DNA from: Flavobacterium sp. Root420
Lineage (GTDB): Bacteria; Bacteroidota; Bacteroidia; Flavobacteriales; Flavobacteriaceae
DNA length: 64,000 nt
Assembly (NCBI RefSeq): GCF_001427905.1
Contig: NZ_LMEF01000012.1
Coordinates: 562,514 to 626,513 of the forward strand
Direction: 5' to 3'
In this document: positions 34,201-42,030 of the stretch, piece after piece
Layout: every line of letters starts with the position of its first letter
Numbering within the stretch: the first letter of the stretch is position 1
Position numbers and translations under genes: made by a program
Notes under the pieces: generated by a model
The model's input: only the letters and a program-made list of their open reading frames with translations
Told to the model about the DNA's origin: nothing
Databases searched by the model: none

Positions 34201-34967
34201 AAACTTCCTGTTTTGGCAATAGAATCAATGCTTTTGGTCATGATTTTGTTGCGATTAACAATAAGGGCATCATGTGCTTTTTTTGAAAATATTAGTTTAT
34301 AAACCGAGTCAAGCATAATGATATCCTTCTCTCTGTAATATTCTTTCAGAACCTCCTGAGGATTTCTGTTTTTTAAGATTTTTACTAAAGCAAGTTTGTT
34401 CTCTTCCTTTGGTTTTGCGTCTTCATCAATAATTTGTAAGATGGAAAGCATCGATTCTTTGGCGTCTTCCAAACCAACAATTTTCTTTTTGTATTTTTTT
34501 CCGGTTTGAAAAATAAACATATCTAATACAGTATCTTCCTGAAAATCTGCCTGATCTCCTTCAGCTCCGGATAACATGTTTCTGAAATATTTGGCATTGT
34601 CATTAATAAAAATGGTCTGAATATTCTCTTTTGTTGTTGGGAAGAGATAGAATTCAGTATAGAACTTTTTATAAGAATTAAAATCATTGTTCTTCATCAA
34701 ATCATTCAAATCTCCCCATGTTTCAGGATTACTTTCGTTGGCCACAATATCTGAGCTTAAAAGATTTTTAAAGAACGAATCTGACAAATGAAAAGAAATC
34801 TTATCATTGACATGCATCGTACCGTACAAGTAAGAGTTTTTGGTTAAACCGTTGCCGGATATTTCCCAAAATAAACTTTTGTTTTGTGCCTGAAGGACTG
34901 AAGTTATTAGTAATGAGATGTAAAGTAGTTTTTTCAAGAGGGTCGGTTTAGTGGTTTTGCTAAACAA
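31257..34967 (-). CDS. very large exported TraB/GumN family protein
   Basis: 1236 residues, about four times the usual TraB/GumN length. A signal peptide (LLYISLLITSVLQAQN, ending near residue 28) is followed by the TraB domain: GTMHVND near residue 49 and GAAHLAG near 262. This fold is related to Tiki-type metalloproteases, and the GTMH and GAAH motifs match the expected metal-binding positions. The remaining 900 residues have no recognised domain; parts around 800-1100 are helical with repeat-like spacing, as in HEAT-type solenoids. Probably periplasmic or outer-membrane facing. Single gene with its own 5' gap. Confidence 0.8.
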   Translation of the reverse strand: MFSKTTKPTLLKKLLYISLLITSVLQAQNKSLFWEISGNGLTKNSYLYGTMHVNDKISFHLSDSFFKNLLSSDIVANESNPETWGDLNDLMKNNDFNSYKKFYTEFYLFPTTKENIQTIFINDNAKYFRNMLSGAEGDQADFQEDTVLDMFIFQTGKKYKKKIVGLEDAKESMLSILQIIDEDAKPKEENKLALVKILKNRNPQEVLKEYYREKDIIMLDSVYKLIFSKKAHDALIVNRNKIMTKSIDSIAKTGSLFSAVGAAHLAGNDGIIELLRQKGYTVKPIIDTFSENGKNQKKTIEAYFPNPNFTVSQTKDKMVQLPLYKTTIEENESMGSPDFTNGGAITIKRIPLNYFLKNNIITYNPKSLDSLFFEKIPGDIIEKKYAEQPNFASYDIKNITKTGNAQHSKFYITPLEIISIAMTGPANYVRQYENEVFENIKIKPFKNEWEKIKPLKGGFETEVPSFNFVFGNSVEKGTNIDIQAYDNQEKAYYFLREKTLNDTSFLENSEYEQKQIHYQFYLQQNQDSTATQYNKIENSFVSSSKIGDRNIKLKTFISGNKYYMLGSVNASEANANRFFNSFVLIPFDYKSKSKVLIDSITNYKIEIPEEENENLFLKLNKNQRETKNAFKVVNQYQAFNSETGRKIKLAYHKFPKYERTLSIDSLQRMLKKEFLNQYDEDPQQNYFEAEDESYETATSLLSPELFLKKGFSRSLWDEILADKKDNYEFLSESTTFNKEQNSYTINALISKPNATQSIKYKVLYKNNAYYLLNTLVEKNYKNDDPFIEKAFNSLDFVENIKPDTAEDKVKLFIEDAKSEKDTIRYSALNTIANLDITKNDFEVITNFINTFNFKESETDAITSLLEKIGKIDDERVIPYLEHYYKKESTKTDVQISILKSISYQKSKAAYKKINELLEYDLPISDLQYEIGSLFYTFEKDPENSKELFPEIFQYYSIKEYNKPIISFCNSLLEQKLISVKKLKAFKKIILTNTKLEYKRVASWNQKNKATQEATAKEDEVTFYSESSKSLTDLINYTNLIYNYADDNAVKEILKKIKSLDIPELNIELARLGITHSALNTTEIEGFLNDPKTQFVTINLLLNQNKKDLIHFTDDEIAKSAALNFQNLSKKDSITLLKKQIVEKDNHEISFYFYQIHRKNDETKAVKKQLYTIAFLNENKKINPLAYTTAPIKTINIEEDSEKTYALIINETLNGDHIRASFEKEKEEEELSLGEEY

Positions 34968-35175
34968 ATATAAAATACATTGCGGTCTTTTCGTTTATGA
35001 ATTTTACTTTTTCTTTGTTTTTTATCAGGGATTTTCTTAAAAACCAGAAATGGCTTTTAAGAACTTTAATGGTATAGCTAATCAATCTTTTTTAAGATAA
35101 TTGAATTTGCTTTTGATTGGTAATTTTTAGGTACTTTTGAAATAAGAACAAGTTCTATTATTTAAAACAAAATTA

Positions 35176-37302
35176 ATGAGAATGAAAAAATTAATGTCAA
35201 TTTTTATCATGGGTACAACCTTTTTTGCGGCTACCGCACAAAACAATTCTGATAACCCTTTGCTTAAACCATGGACTGGCCCTTATGGGGGAGTTCCTGC
35301 TTTTAATGAGTATAAGGTATCAGATTTTAAACCGGCAATTGAATTTGCTATTCAGGAAAAATTAAATGAAGTTGATGCTATTGCCAATAATCCAAAAGCG
35401 CCAACTTTTGATAATACGATTGTAGCTTTAGAGCTTTCGGGTAAAACAATGACCAGTATTTCTACATCTTACGGAATTTACAGATCTACTTTAAGTACCC
35501 CGGAGTTTAATGCCATTGACAGAGAGATGTCTCCAAAATTTTCTGCGTTTTCAGATAAAATCAATCAAAACAAAAAGTTATTTACCAGAATAGAAACGCT
35601 TTATAATTCGAAGGAAAGTAAAAAACTGACGAGTGAGCAGCAACGTCTAATATGGTTGTATTATACTAATTTCGTTCGTCAGGGCGCTAAGCTAAATGAT
35701 GCGGACAAAGAAAAAGTGACTAAGATTAATCAGGAACTGGCAACGCTTTTTACCCTTTTCAGTCAGAATTTATTAGCTGAAGAACATAATCAATATCTGG
35801 CTTTAAAAACAGAAAGTGACTTTGATGGTTTGCCATTAGAAGTAAAAAATGCTGCAATTGCAGAAGCAAAAGACAGAAAATTGGATGTTATGGGATGTAT
35901 TGCCAATACGCGTTCCTCTATTGAGCCATTTTTGACTTTCTCAACCCGTAGAGACCTAAGAGAAAAAGCATTTGATATTTTTGTGAAACGTGGGGACAAC
36001 GGAAACGCAAATGATAACAATTCGACACTTGTTTCTATTTTAGAATTGCGTACGCAAAAGGCTAAATTACTTGGATATCCAACTTTTGCTAATTGGAGTT
36101 TGTCTAATAAAATGGCAAAAGATCCTCAGAAGACATTAGATTTAATGATGTCAGTTTGGGAACCAGCGGTAGAAAAAGTGCATCAGGATGTAGCTGAAAT
36201 GCAAAAAATTGTGGATGCAGAAGGTGGGAATTTTAAAATTCAACCTTGGGATTACCGCTTTTACGCTGAAAAAGTTAGAAAAGCAAAATACGATTTAGAT
36301 CAAAATGAGGTTAAGCCTTATTTACAATTAGAAAACTTACGTGAAGGTATGTTTTGGGTTGCAGGAGAATTGTTTAACTTAAGTTTTAAACAAATTACAA
36401 ATGTACCGGTATATCATCCTGATGTTCGTGTTTGGGAAGTAAGTAATAAAGTTACCGGAAAAGTAGTTGGATTATGGTATTTTGATCCTTATGCTCGTAC
36501 AGGAAAACGTTCCGGAGCCTGGATGAATGCGTATCGCGATCAACAAAAGTTAGGTGGAGATGTACTTACTATTGTATCTAACAACTGTAATTTTATTAAA
36601 GGAACCGCAAACGAGCCGGTTTTAATCTCATGGACAGATGCAACAACTTTGTTTCATGAATTTGGTCACGCGCTTCACGGATTGTGTTCAAATGTTACTT
36701 ATCCAAGTTTAGCAGGAACAGCTGTAGCAAGAGATTATGTTGAATTTCCTTCGCAATTGTTAGAGCACTGGTTGTCTACTCCCGAAGTATTGAACAAATT
36801 TGCTTTGCATTATAAAACAAATCAACCGTTGCCACAGTCTTTAGTTGACAGAATTAAAAAAGCGGCTAATTTTAATGAAGGATTTTCTACTGTAGAAACC
36901 ATTTCAAGTTCTTTAGTTGATATGAAACTGCATTTGACAACAACACCTATCGATCCGCATAAATTTGAAAAAGAAACGTTAGATGCGCTTCATATGCCAT
37001 CAGAAATTGTAATGCGTCACCGTATTCCACAATTTGGACATATTTTCTCAAGTGATGGATACGCTGCCGGATATTATAGCTATTTATGGGCAGATGTAAT
37101 CAATGCAGATGCCTGGGAAGCTTTTACAGAAGGAAAAGGTCCATATGATAAAGTGGTAGCAAAAAGATTATATGATACTGTTTTTAGTGTTGGAAATACT
37201 ATCGATCAGGAAAAAGCATACGAAAACTTTAGAGGAAGAGCTCCTAAATCTGATGCTTTAATGCGTGCAAGAGATTTTCCAATCGTAGCGAAGAAAAAAT
37301 AA
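35176..37302 (+). CDS. dcp: M3-family peptidyl-dipeptidase (Dcp-like), exported
   Basis: 708 residues. The zinc motif HEFGH lies in TTLFHEFGHALHGLCS, and the downstream glutamate region is VEFPSQLLEHW. The DGYAAGYYSYLWADVINADAW block near the end (quoted here by GYAAGYYSYLWAD) is typical of Dcp. The enzyme removes dipeptides from peptide C termini. A signal peptide (MKKLMSIFIMGTTFFAATAQ) places it in the periplasm; the second ATG at 35182 is the likely start of that signal. A TACTTTTG box is at 35132-35139. Confidence 0.92.
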   Translation: MRMKKLMSIFIMGTTFFAATAQNNSDNPLLKPWTGPYGGVPAFNEYKVSDFKPAIEFAIQEKLNEVDAIANNPKAPTFDNTIVALELSGKTMTSISTSYGIYRSTLSTPEFNAIDREMSPKFSAFSDKINQNKKLFTRIETLYNSKESKKLTSEQQRLIWLYYTNFVRQGAKLNDADKEKVTKINQELATLFTLFSQNLLAEEHNQYLALKTESDFDGLPLEVKNAAIAEAKDRKLDVMGCIANTRSSIEPFLTFSTRRDLREKAFDIFVKRGDNGNANDNNSTLVSILELRTQKAKLLGYPTFANWSLSNKMAKDPQKTLDLMMSVWEPAVEKVHQDVAEMQKIVDAEGGNFKIQPWDYRFYAEKVRKAKYDLDQNEVKPYLQLENLREGMFWVAGELFNLSFKQITNVPVYHPDVRVWEVSNKVTGKVVGLWYFDPYARTGKRSGAWMNAYRDQQKLGGDVLTIVSNNCNFIKGTANEPVLISWTDATTLFHEFGHALHGLCSNVTYPSLAGTAVARDYVEFPSQLLEHWLSTPEVLNKFALHYKTNQPLPQSLVDRIKKAANFNEGFSTVETISSSLVDMKLHLTTTPIDPHKFEKETLDALHMPSEIVMRHRIPQFGHIFSSDGYAAGYYSYLWADVINADAWEAFTEGKGPYDKVVAKRLYDTVFSVGNTIDQEKAYENFRGRAPKSDALMRARDFPIVAKKK

Positions 37303-37328
37303 AAACATTTCAATATAAATTATAGACG

Positions 37329-37400
37329 ACGCACTCCGGTGCGTTTTCTTTTACAATTAAAGAATAAAAAAGCCCGAATAAATTAATATTCGGGCTTTTT
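37329..37400. terminator. Tandem terminators between dcp and tsf
   Basis: ACGCAC-TCCG-GTGCGT (37329-37344) is followed by TTTCTTTT and would end dcp. AAAAAGCCCGAATA (37367-37380) pairs perfectly with TATTCGGGCTTTTT (37387-37400) and has T-runs on both strands, so it also ends tsf from the other side. Confidence 0.9.
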
Positions 37401-37420
37401 GGTATTGAAAAAATAATATA

Positions 37421-38383
37421 TTAACCTAAAGTAACTCTTTTGAAACCTGTAATTTCAACGTTGAATCCTTTAACGTAATCACCAACTTTTTTACTATCGT
37501 CTTTAATGAAGTTTTGATCTAATAAAGCTTTTTCCTGATCTAAAGTAGTGTTGTCAGAAATGAAACGTTGTACTTTTCCTGGAATAATTTTATCCCAAAT
37601 TTGCTCTGGTTTACCTTCAGCTTTTAATTCAGCTTTAGCATCTTCTTCAGCTTGTTTGATAACTTCTTCAGTTAATTGAGAGTAAGAAATATATTTAGGA
37701 ACATTTTTTAAAGTTTTTCCTAAACGTTTTGCCTCTTCATTATCCTTTTCGATTACAGCAATACGAGCAGCAAGTTCAGATTCAACGAAAGCAGGATCAA
37801 AATCTTTGTAAGATAATGTATCAGCTCCCATAGAAGCAACTTGCATAGAAACATCCTTAGTTAAAACGTCAGCGTTAGGAATTGCAGCAGAAATTGCAGT
37901 TAATGCAGCAATTTTGTTAACGTGAACATAAGATCCAACAAAAGCACCTTCTAAAATTTCGAAACCACCGATTTCGATTTTTTCTCCGATAACTCCAGTT
38001 TGCTCGATTAATTTTTCAGCAACAGTAATTCCGTTGAAATCTGAAGCTAAAAAATCTTCTTTAGAAGAGAAGTTAATAGCTCTTTCTACTAATTCTTTAG
38101 CCAAAGTTACGAAAGCCTCATTTTTACCTACGAAATCTGTTTCGCAGTTTAAAGTGATGATAGCTCCTTTAGTTTTGTCAGCATTAACAAAAGAAACAGC
38201 AGCTCCTTCAGAAGACTCACGGTCAGAACGGTTAGCAGCAACTTTTTGTCCTTTTTCTCTAAGGACTTGTATAGCTTTATCGAAATCTCCGTCAGCCTCA
38301 ACTAAAGCTTTTTTACAGTCCATCATTCCGGCACCTGTAGTTTGTCTTAATTTATTTACGTCTGCAGCAGTAATTGTTGCCAT
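37421..38383 (-). CDS. tsf: translation elongation factor Ts
   Basis: 320 residues. EF-Ts recycles EF-Tu by releasing GDP. The N-terminal domain VNKLRQTTGAGMMDCKKAL (9-27) and the core TDFVGKNEAF, followed by the ALTAIS and GYVKGFNVEITGF regions, are clear. It is the last gene of rplM-rpsI-rpsB-tsf. The 137-base gap from rpsB contains an imperfect inverted repeat of the AATTCTAAA type, unusual inside such a unit. Confidence 0.97.
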   Translation of the reverse strand: MATITAADVNKLRQTTGAGMMDCKKALVEADGDFDKAIQVLREKGQKVAANRSDRESSEGAAVSFVNADKTKGAIITLNCETDFVGKNEAFVTLAKELVERAINFSSKEDFLASDFNGITVAEKLIEQTGVIGEKIEIGGFEILEGAFVGSYVHVNKIAALTAISAAIPNADVLTKDVSMQVASMGADTLSYKDFDPAFVESELAARIAVIEKDNEEAKRLGKTLKNVPKYISYSQLTEEVIKQAEEDAKAELKAEGKPEQIWDKIIPGKVQRFISDNTTLDQEKALLDQNFIKDDSKKVGDYVKGFNVEITGFKRVTLG

Positions 38384-38426
38384 AATATTTTGAATTTTAA
38401 TGTTAAAAGTAAAAATTCCATCTTTT

Positions 38427-38496
38427 AAATTCTAAACTCCAATTTTATTAAATTATCAACATAACGTTTTTAATTTGTGTTTGGATTTTAGAATTT
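38427..38496. repeat. Inverted repeat in the rpsB-tsf spacer
   Basis: AAATTCTAAACTCCAA (38427-38442) and TTGGATTTTAGAATTT (38481-38496) are complementary with one mismatch, forming a hairpin upstream of tsf. TTTGGAATTTAAA follows. It belongs to the AATTCCAAATTCC family by its words. Confidence 0.6.
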
Positions 38497-38520
38497 AAAA
38501 TTTGGAATTTAAATGTTTAT

Positions 38521-39324
38521 TTATTCTTCAGTTGCAGGAGCAGCAGCCTCAACAGCTGGAGCAGCTTCAACAGCCGGAGCAGCAGCTTCAGTAGCTGGAG
38601 CTTCTTCTGTGAAAACTTCAGCTTCTTTGTCAGAACCTCTGTCAGAAAGACCGTCGATTACAGCAGCAGTAACTAAAGATAAAATTTTGTCAATTGATTT
38701 AGAAGCATCATCATTTGCAGGAATAACGTAATCAACCTCTCTTGGGTCAGAATTCGTATCAACCATTGCGAAAACTGGAATGTTTAATTTTTGTGCTTCT
38801 TTTATTGCGATGTGTTCAGCTTTGATATCTACTACGAACAATGCAGCTGGTAGTCTGGACATGTCAGCGATTGAACCTAAGTTTTTCTCTAATTTAGCAC
38901 GTAGACGATCAACTTGCAAACGCTCTTTTTTAGATAACGTCATGAAAGTACCATCTTTCTTCATTTTATCAATAGAAGACATTTTTTTTACTGCCTTTCT
39001 GATAGTTACGAAGTTAGTTAGCATTCCACCAGGCCATCTTTCAGTGATGTAAGGCATGTTTGCAGCCTTTGCTTTTTCAGCAACGATGTCTTTAGCTTGT
39101 TTTTTGGTAGCTACGAATAAGATTTTTCTACCTGATGCAGCGATTTTTTTCAAAGCTTCATTAGCTTCTTCAATTTTTGCTGCAGTTTTATATAGATTGA
39201 TAATGTGAATACCATTACGCTCCATATAAATGTAAGGAGCCATGTTCGGATCCCATTTTCTAGTCATGTGTCCAAAGTGAACACCTGCTTCTAGTAAGTC
39301 TTTTACTTCTATTTTGTTTGCCAT
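38521..39324 (-). CDS. rpsB: 30S ribosomal protein S2
   Basis: 267 residues. The N terminus KDLLEAGVHFGHMTRKWDPN (8-27) and the MLTNFVTIRKAVKKM and PAALFVVDI segments are standard. S2 joins the small subunit late and is required for binding of bridging factors. Beyond about residue 235 there is a flavobacterial tail rich in Ala, Pro and Glu (EAPATEAAAPAVEAAPAVE), low in complexity and probably disordered. A structured leader lies in the 173 bases before it. Confidence 0.98.
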   Translation of the reverse strand: MANKIEVKDLLEAGVHFGHMTRKWDPNMAPYIYMERNGIHIINLYKTAAKIEEANEALKKIAASGRKILFVATKKQAKDIVAEKAKAANMPYITERWPGGMLTNFVTIRKAVKKMSSIDKMKKDGTFMTLSKKERLQVDRLRAKLEKNLGSIADMSRLPAALFVVDIKAEHIAIKEAQKLNIPVFAMVDTNSDPREVDYVIPANDDASKSIDKILSLVTAAVIDGLSDRGSDKEAEVFTEEAPATEAAAPAVEAAPAVEAAAPATEE

Positions 39325-39497
39325 TTTTGTACTAGTTTACGTTCTGTTGATTAGCAATGTATAAATGGCGGTTTCCCAGGCTTTATACATTTAGATGCTA
39401 AACTATTTCCTACCTCGATAGGAGAGCAACAACAACTGTGTTTTTTAATTTCAATAAATTGATGATGTCTTGTACCATATGCACAAGACAGGTAATA
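39325..39497 (-). promoter_or_regulatory. Structured leader before rpsB (candidate S2-binding region)
   Basis: Three hairpins occur on the minus strand between rpsI and rpsB: TGTCTTGT/ACAAGACA (39466-39490), TCCTA/TAGGA (39408-39423) and a 10-bp stem AATGTATAAA/TTTATACATT (39356-39391) with a C/G-rich loop, ending 32 bases before the start codon. None is followed by a T-run. S2 regulates its own rpsB-tsf messenger in E. coli; whether this leader works alike is inferred. Confidence 0.45.
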
Positions 39498-39884
39498 TTA
39501 ACGTTTAGAGAATTGGAATCTCTTACGAGCTTTCTTCTGACCGAATTTCTTACGTTCAACCATTCTTGGATCTCTTGTTAATAAACCTTCTGGTTTTAAG
39601 ATAGCTCTGTTTTCAGCATTTACTTCACACATAACGCGTGCCAATGCCATTCTTACAGCTTCTGCCTGACCAGTTGAACCACCTCCGTAAACGTTTACTT
39701 TAACGTCAAAGTTGTTTACATTTTCTGTCATAGACATTGGTTGTAAAACTTTGTATTGTAAAGTTGCAGTTGGAAAGTAAGTTGCGAATTCTTTTTTGTT
39801 TACAGTGATTTTTCCTGTTCCTTCAGAAACATAAACACGTGCAACAGCGGTTTTTCTTCTACCGATTTTGTGAATAACTCCCAT
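39498..39884 (-). CDS. rpsI: 30S ribosomal protein S9
   Basis: 128 residues. S9 sits in the head of the small subunit, and its C-terminal tail reaches the P-site tRNA. The tail here ends GQKKARKRFQFSKR, the conserved basic end. The N terminus VIHKIGRRKTAVARVYV and the GGGSTGQAEAVRMALAR motif are typical. Its ATG overlaps the rplM stop (shared bases at 39884), so the two are translationally coupled. Confidence 0.98.
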   Translation of the reverse strand: MGVIHKIGRRKTAVARVYVSEGTGKITVNKKEFATYFPTATLQYKVLQPMSMTENVNNFDVKVNVYGGGSTGQAEAVRMALARVMCEVNAENRAILKPEGLLTRDPRMVERKKFGQKKARKRFQFSKR

Positions 39885-40339
39885 TACTTAAGATCGTTTA
39901 GGTTAACAGTTCTAGGTTTTTGAGCTCCGTGAGTATGCTCAGCACCTACAACAACATTTAGATTTCTAAAAAGTTCAGCTCCTAATTTGTTTTTAGGTAA
40001 CATTCCTTTTACAGCTTTTTCTACTAATAATGCAGGGTTTTTAGATTGCAATACTTTAGCAGTTAAAGTTCTTTGTCCTCCTGGGTAACCTGTATGACGC
40101 ATGTAAATTTTGTCATTCATTTTTGTACCTGTAAGGTTAATTTTTTCTGAGTTGATAACAATTACGTTATCTCCACAGTCAACGTGTGGTGTGTAACTTG
40201 GTTTGTACTTACCTCTTAAGATCATCGCAACCTTTGAAGCAAGACGACCTAAGTTATGACCCTCAGCGTCTACAACGATCCACTCTTTCGTTACAGTGGC
40301 TTTGCTAGCTGAAATTGTCTTGTAGCTTAATGCGTCCAT
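39884..40339 (-). CDS. rplM: 50S ribosomal protein L13
   Basis: 151 residues, including WIVVDAEGHNLGRLAS (21-36), YTPHVDCGDNVIVIN and the YMRHTGYPGGQRT loop. L13 is an early assembly protein of the large subunit. It is the first gene of the four-gene unit; the promoter box and a compact hairpin directly precede it (40363-40390). Confidence 0.98.
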   Translation of the reverse strand: MDALSYKTISASKATVTKEWIVVDAEGHNLGRLASKVAMILRGKYKPSYTPHVDCGDNVIVINSEKINLTGTKMNDKIYMRHTGYPGGQRTLTAKVLQSKNPALLVEKAVKGMLPKNKLGAELFRNLNVVVGAEHTHGAQKPRTVNLNDLK

Positions 40340-40362
40340 AATATTATTTTAATTAAACATTC

Positions 40363-40390
40363 CATCCCCAATAAAGGGGATGCAAAAGTA
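40363..40390 (-). promoter_or_regulatory. rplM promoter box and 5'-end hairpin (L13-leader candidate)
   Basis: On the minus strand TACTTTTG (40383-40390) is followed immediately by the stem CATCCCC/GGGGATG (40363-40382) with a 6-base loop. The hairpin would be the very start of the messenger, 24 bases before the ATG. An L13 leader in Bacteroidia has been described by comparative work; agreement with that model was not tested. Confidence 0.45.
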
Positions 40391-40477
40391 CAATTAATTA
40401 TTTTAAAACCAAATACCTGAAAAGAATATTTTATCTGTTGAAAATCAGGCCTTCAGTTTTTTATTTAAAAGAATAAA

Positions 40478-40518
40478 AAAAACCACCTTCACAATTACGC
40501 GAGGGTGGTTCTGTTTTT
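40478..40518. terminator. Terminator of the small minus-strand locus
   Basis: AACCACC (40481-40487) pairs with GGTGGTT (40504-40510). On the minus strand a run of T follows (plus-strand A at 40474-40480), and on the plus strand a short gap leads to TTTTTTT (40514-40520). It would end the small gene read from 40772. Confidence 0.7.
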
Positions 40519-40519
40519 T

Positions 40520-40772
40520 TGAAATATTTTTTGCTATACAATAAATATTTATTTGTGATATATACAACCTGTTGTGTTGTAAGTAGCTCATGATTAGCTT
40601 TGATCCTGCGGCTGTCCCAATTAAACTGGCAATATTATAACCGGCCTGCATGGTAACGCCTTCTCCATACATATACTGTTTGTGTGGCTGCTGGCATTGC
40701 GAGCGCCTCTTTCGGGATTCTTCTGTTATTCAGTGAAGGATCAACTTCATGAATTTTAACTTCGTTTTTCAT
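40520..40772 (-). pseudogene. Small unknown gene, apparently frameshifted
   Basis: From the ATG at 40772 a 45-codon frame reads MKNEVKIHEVDPSLNNRR..EALAMPAATQTVY and stops. The protein-like pattern continues in another frame (YGEGVTMQAGYNIASL, then IGTAAGSKLIMSYLQHN). A single base change in the GTATATGT stretch near 40672 would join them. A purine-rich ribosome site (AAGACC) precedes it and a terminator follows. The downstream frame running to 40445 passes through that terminator, so its end is not real. The product is unknown; hydrophobic GYNIASLIGTAAG suggests membrane or peptide-type. Between 40385-40480 and 40773-40900 nothing else was seen. Confidence 0.4.
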
Positions 40773-40905
40773 AAGCAAGGTCTTTTAAAAGGTTAATAAC
40801 ATATATTAAGGTATTAACGATTTAAAGACCACCGGTTTTGAAAAACAGATGTTTTTTAAATTTATTCTAAAAAGCCTTATAATTTTAAATACTGGTAGGT
40901 GCTTT

Positions 40906-40937
40906 TTGTTTTATTTTAGGTAATTCTACTATATTTG
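40906..40937 (+). promoter_or_regulatory. Promoter of the LacI-family gene
   Basis: TTG (40906-40908) and TATATTTG (40930-40937) with 21 bases between match the Bacteroidota promoter. The gene starts 25 bases later. Confidence 0.6.
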
Positions 40938-40962
40938 TATTAATTACATAAAATTTTAATAG

Positions 40963-41988
40963 ATGAAAGCTAAAGCAACTCTAAAACAAATTGCGAAAGA
41001 ACTTGGTGTTTCTGTATCTACGGTGTCTAAGGCATTAAATGATAGCCCGGAAATTAGTGAGCAAACCAAGGTGAAGATTAAGGAGTATGCCAAACTCAAA
41101 AATTATAAGCCAAATGTTATTGGTCTGAATCTGAAGAATCGTAAAACCAAAACGATTGGTGTAATTATACCTAATATATTAAACTCCTTTTTTGCAAAGG
41201 TTTTTAGTGGTATCGAAAAAGTAGCTGATAAAAAAGGATACAATGTAATTACTTGTATTTCGAACGAATCTTTAGAGAAAGAAATTCATACGCTTGAAAT
41301 GTTGAGTAACGGTACCATTGACGGATTTATTCTGTCGGTTTCTCAGGAAGCTCAGAAATTACAAGATTACAGTCATTTTTCTGCCATTATCAATGACGGA
41401 ACTCCAATTGTAATGTTTGACCGAATTGCAGATGAAGTGGAATGTGACAAAGTTGTAGTTGATGATTTTGATTCGGCTTTGAATTCGACACAGCATTTAA
41501 TCAATTTAGGATGTAAAAATATTGCCTTAATTTCTTCTGTAGATAATTTAAGTGTTGGGAAATTAAGAGCTGATGGATATTTGAAAGCTTTGGCAGATAA
41601 TAATATTCCGGTAAACGAAAAAATTATTCTTCGTACCGATTCAGAAGATGATATGAAGAGTAAAATTGATGCCATTTTTGACAATAAAATTGACGCTATT
41701 TTTGCTTTGGATGAAAATGATTCAGTTGCCGCTTTGAGAGTGAGTCTGAAAAAAGGGTATAAAGTTCCGGAAGATATTTCAATAATTGGTTTTGCTGATG
41801 GAATTTTAGCATCAAGACGTTTATCACCAAGTTTAACAACCGTAAGTCAACACGGAATTGAAATTGGAGAAGTTGCTGCCAAAAAACTAATTGAAAGATT
41901 AGAAGAAGCTGAAGGTGAAACCTCAGATTACGAAACAATCGTAATTAAAACAAAATTGAAAGAACGAGAGTCTACAAGAAAAGCTTAA
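40963..41988 (+). CDS. LacI-family transcriptional regulator
   Basis: 341 residues. The N-terminal helix-turn-helix ATLKQIAKELGVSVSTVSKA (4-23) and hinge NYKPNVIGLNLKNRKT are typical, followed by a periplasmic-binding-like effector domain (TIGVIIPNILNSFFAK to LITHR-like ends). Such regulators sense sugars and related metabolites. No sugar-utilisation genes are adjacent, so the ligand and targets are unknown. It is monocistronic, with a clear promoter before and a perfect palindromic terminator after. Confidence 0.93.
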   Translation: MKAKATLKQIAKELGVSVSTVSKALNDSPEISEQTKVKIKEYAKLKNYKPNVIGLNLKNRKTKTIGVIIPNILNSFFAKVFSGIEKVADKKGYNVITCISNESLEKEIHTLEMLSNGTIDGFILSVSQEAQKLQDYSHFSAIINDGTPIVMFDRIADEVECDKVVVDDFDSALNSTQHLINLGCKNIALISSVDNLSVGKLRADGYLKALADNNIPVNEKIILRTDSEDDMKSKIDAIFDNKIDAIFALDENDSVAALRVSLKKGYKVPEDISIIGFADGILASRRLSPSLTTVSQHGIEIGEVAAKKLIERLEEAEGETSDYETIVIKTKLKERESTRKA

Positions 41989-41992
41989 AATA

Positions 41993-42030
41993 AACAAAAA
42001 ACCATTCGCCGCGGCGAATGGTTTTTTGTT
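41993..42030. terminator. Perfect 38-nt palindromic bidirectional terminator
   Basis: AACAAAAAACCATTCGCCG (41993-42011) is followed by its exact complement (42012-42030). It ends both the LacI gene and the convergent gene at 42029, whose stop codon overlaps its last bases. Confidence 0.9.

Noticed and set aside
38034..38393. A 119-residue plus-strand frame opposite tsf
   Set aside because: Complement of a conserved gene; composition is an echo of tsf codons.
38513..38731. An Ala/Ser-rich plus-strand frame opposite the end of rpsB
   Set aside because: It is the antisense of the Ala/Pro-rich S2 tail, not an independent gene.
40445..40672. A 75-residue frame starting MYGEGVTMQ
   Set aside because: Its C-terminal third runs through a terminator hairpin, so the end is artificial; the first part is treated as a fragment of the frameshifted gene at 40520-40772.
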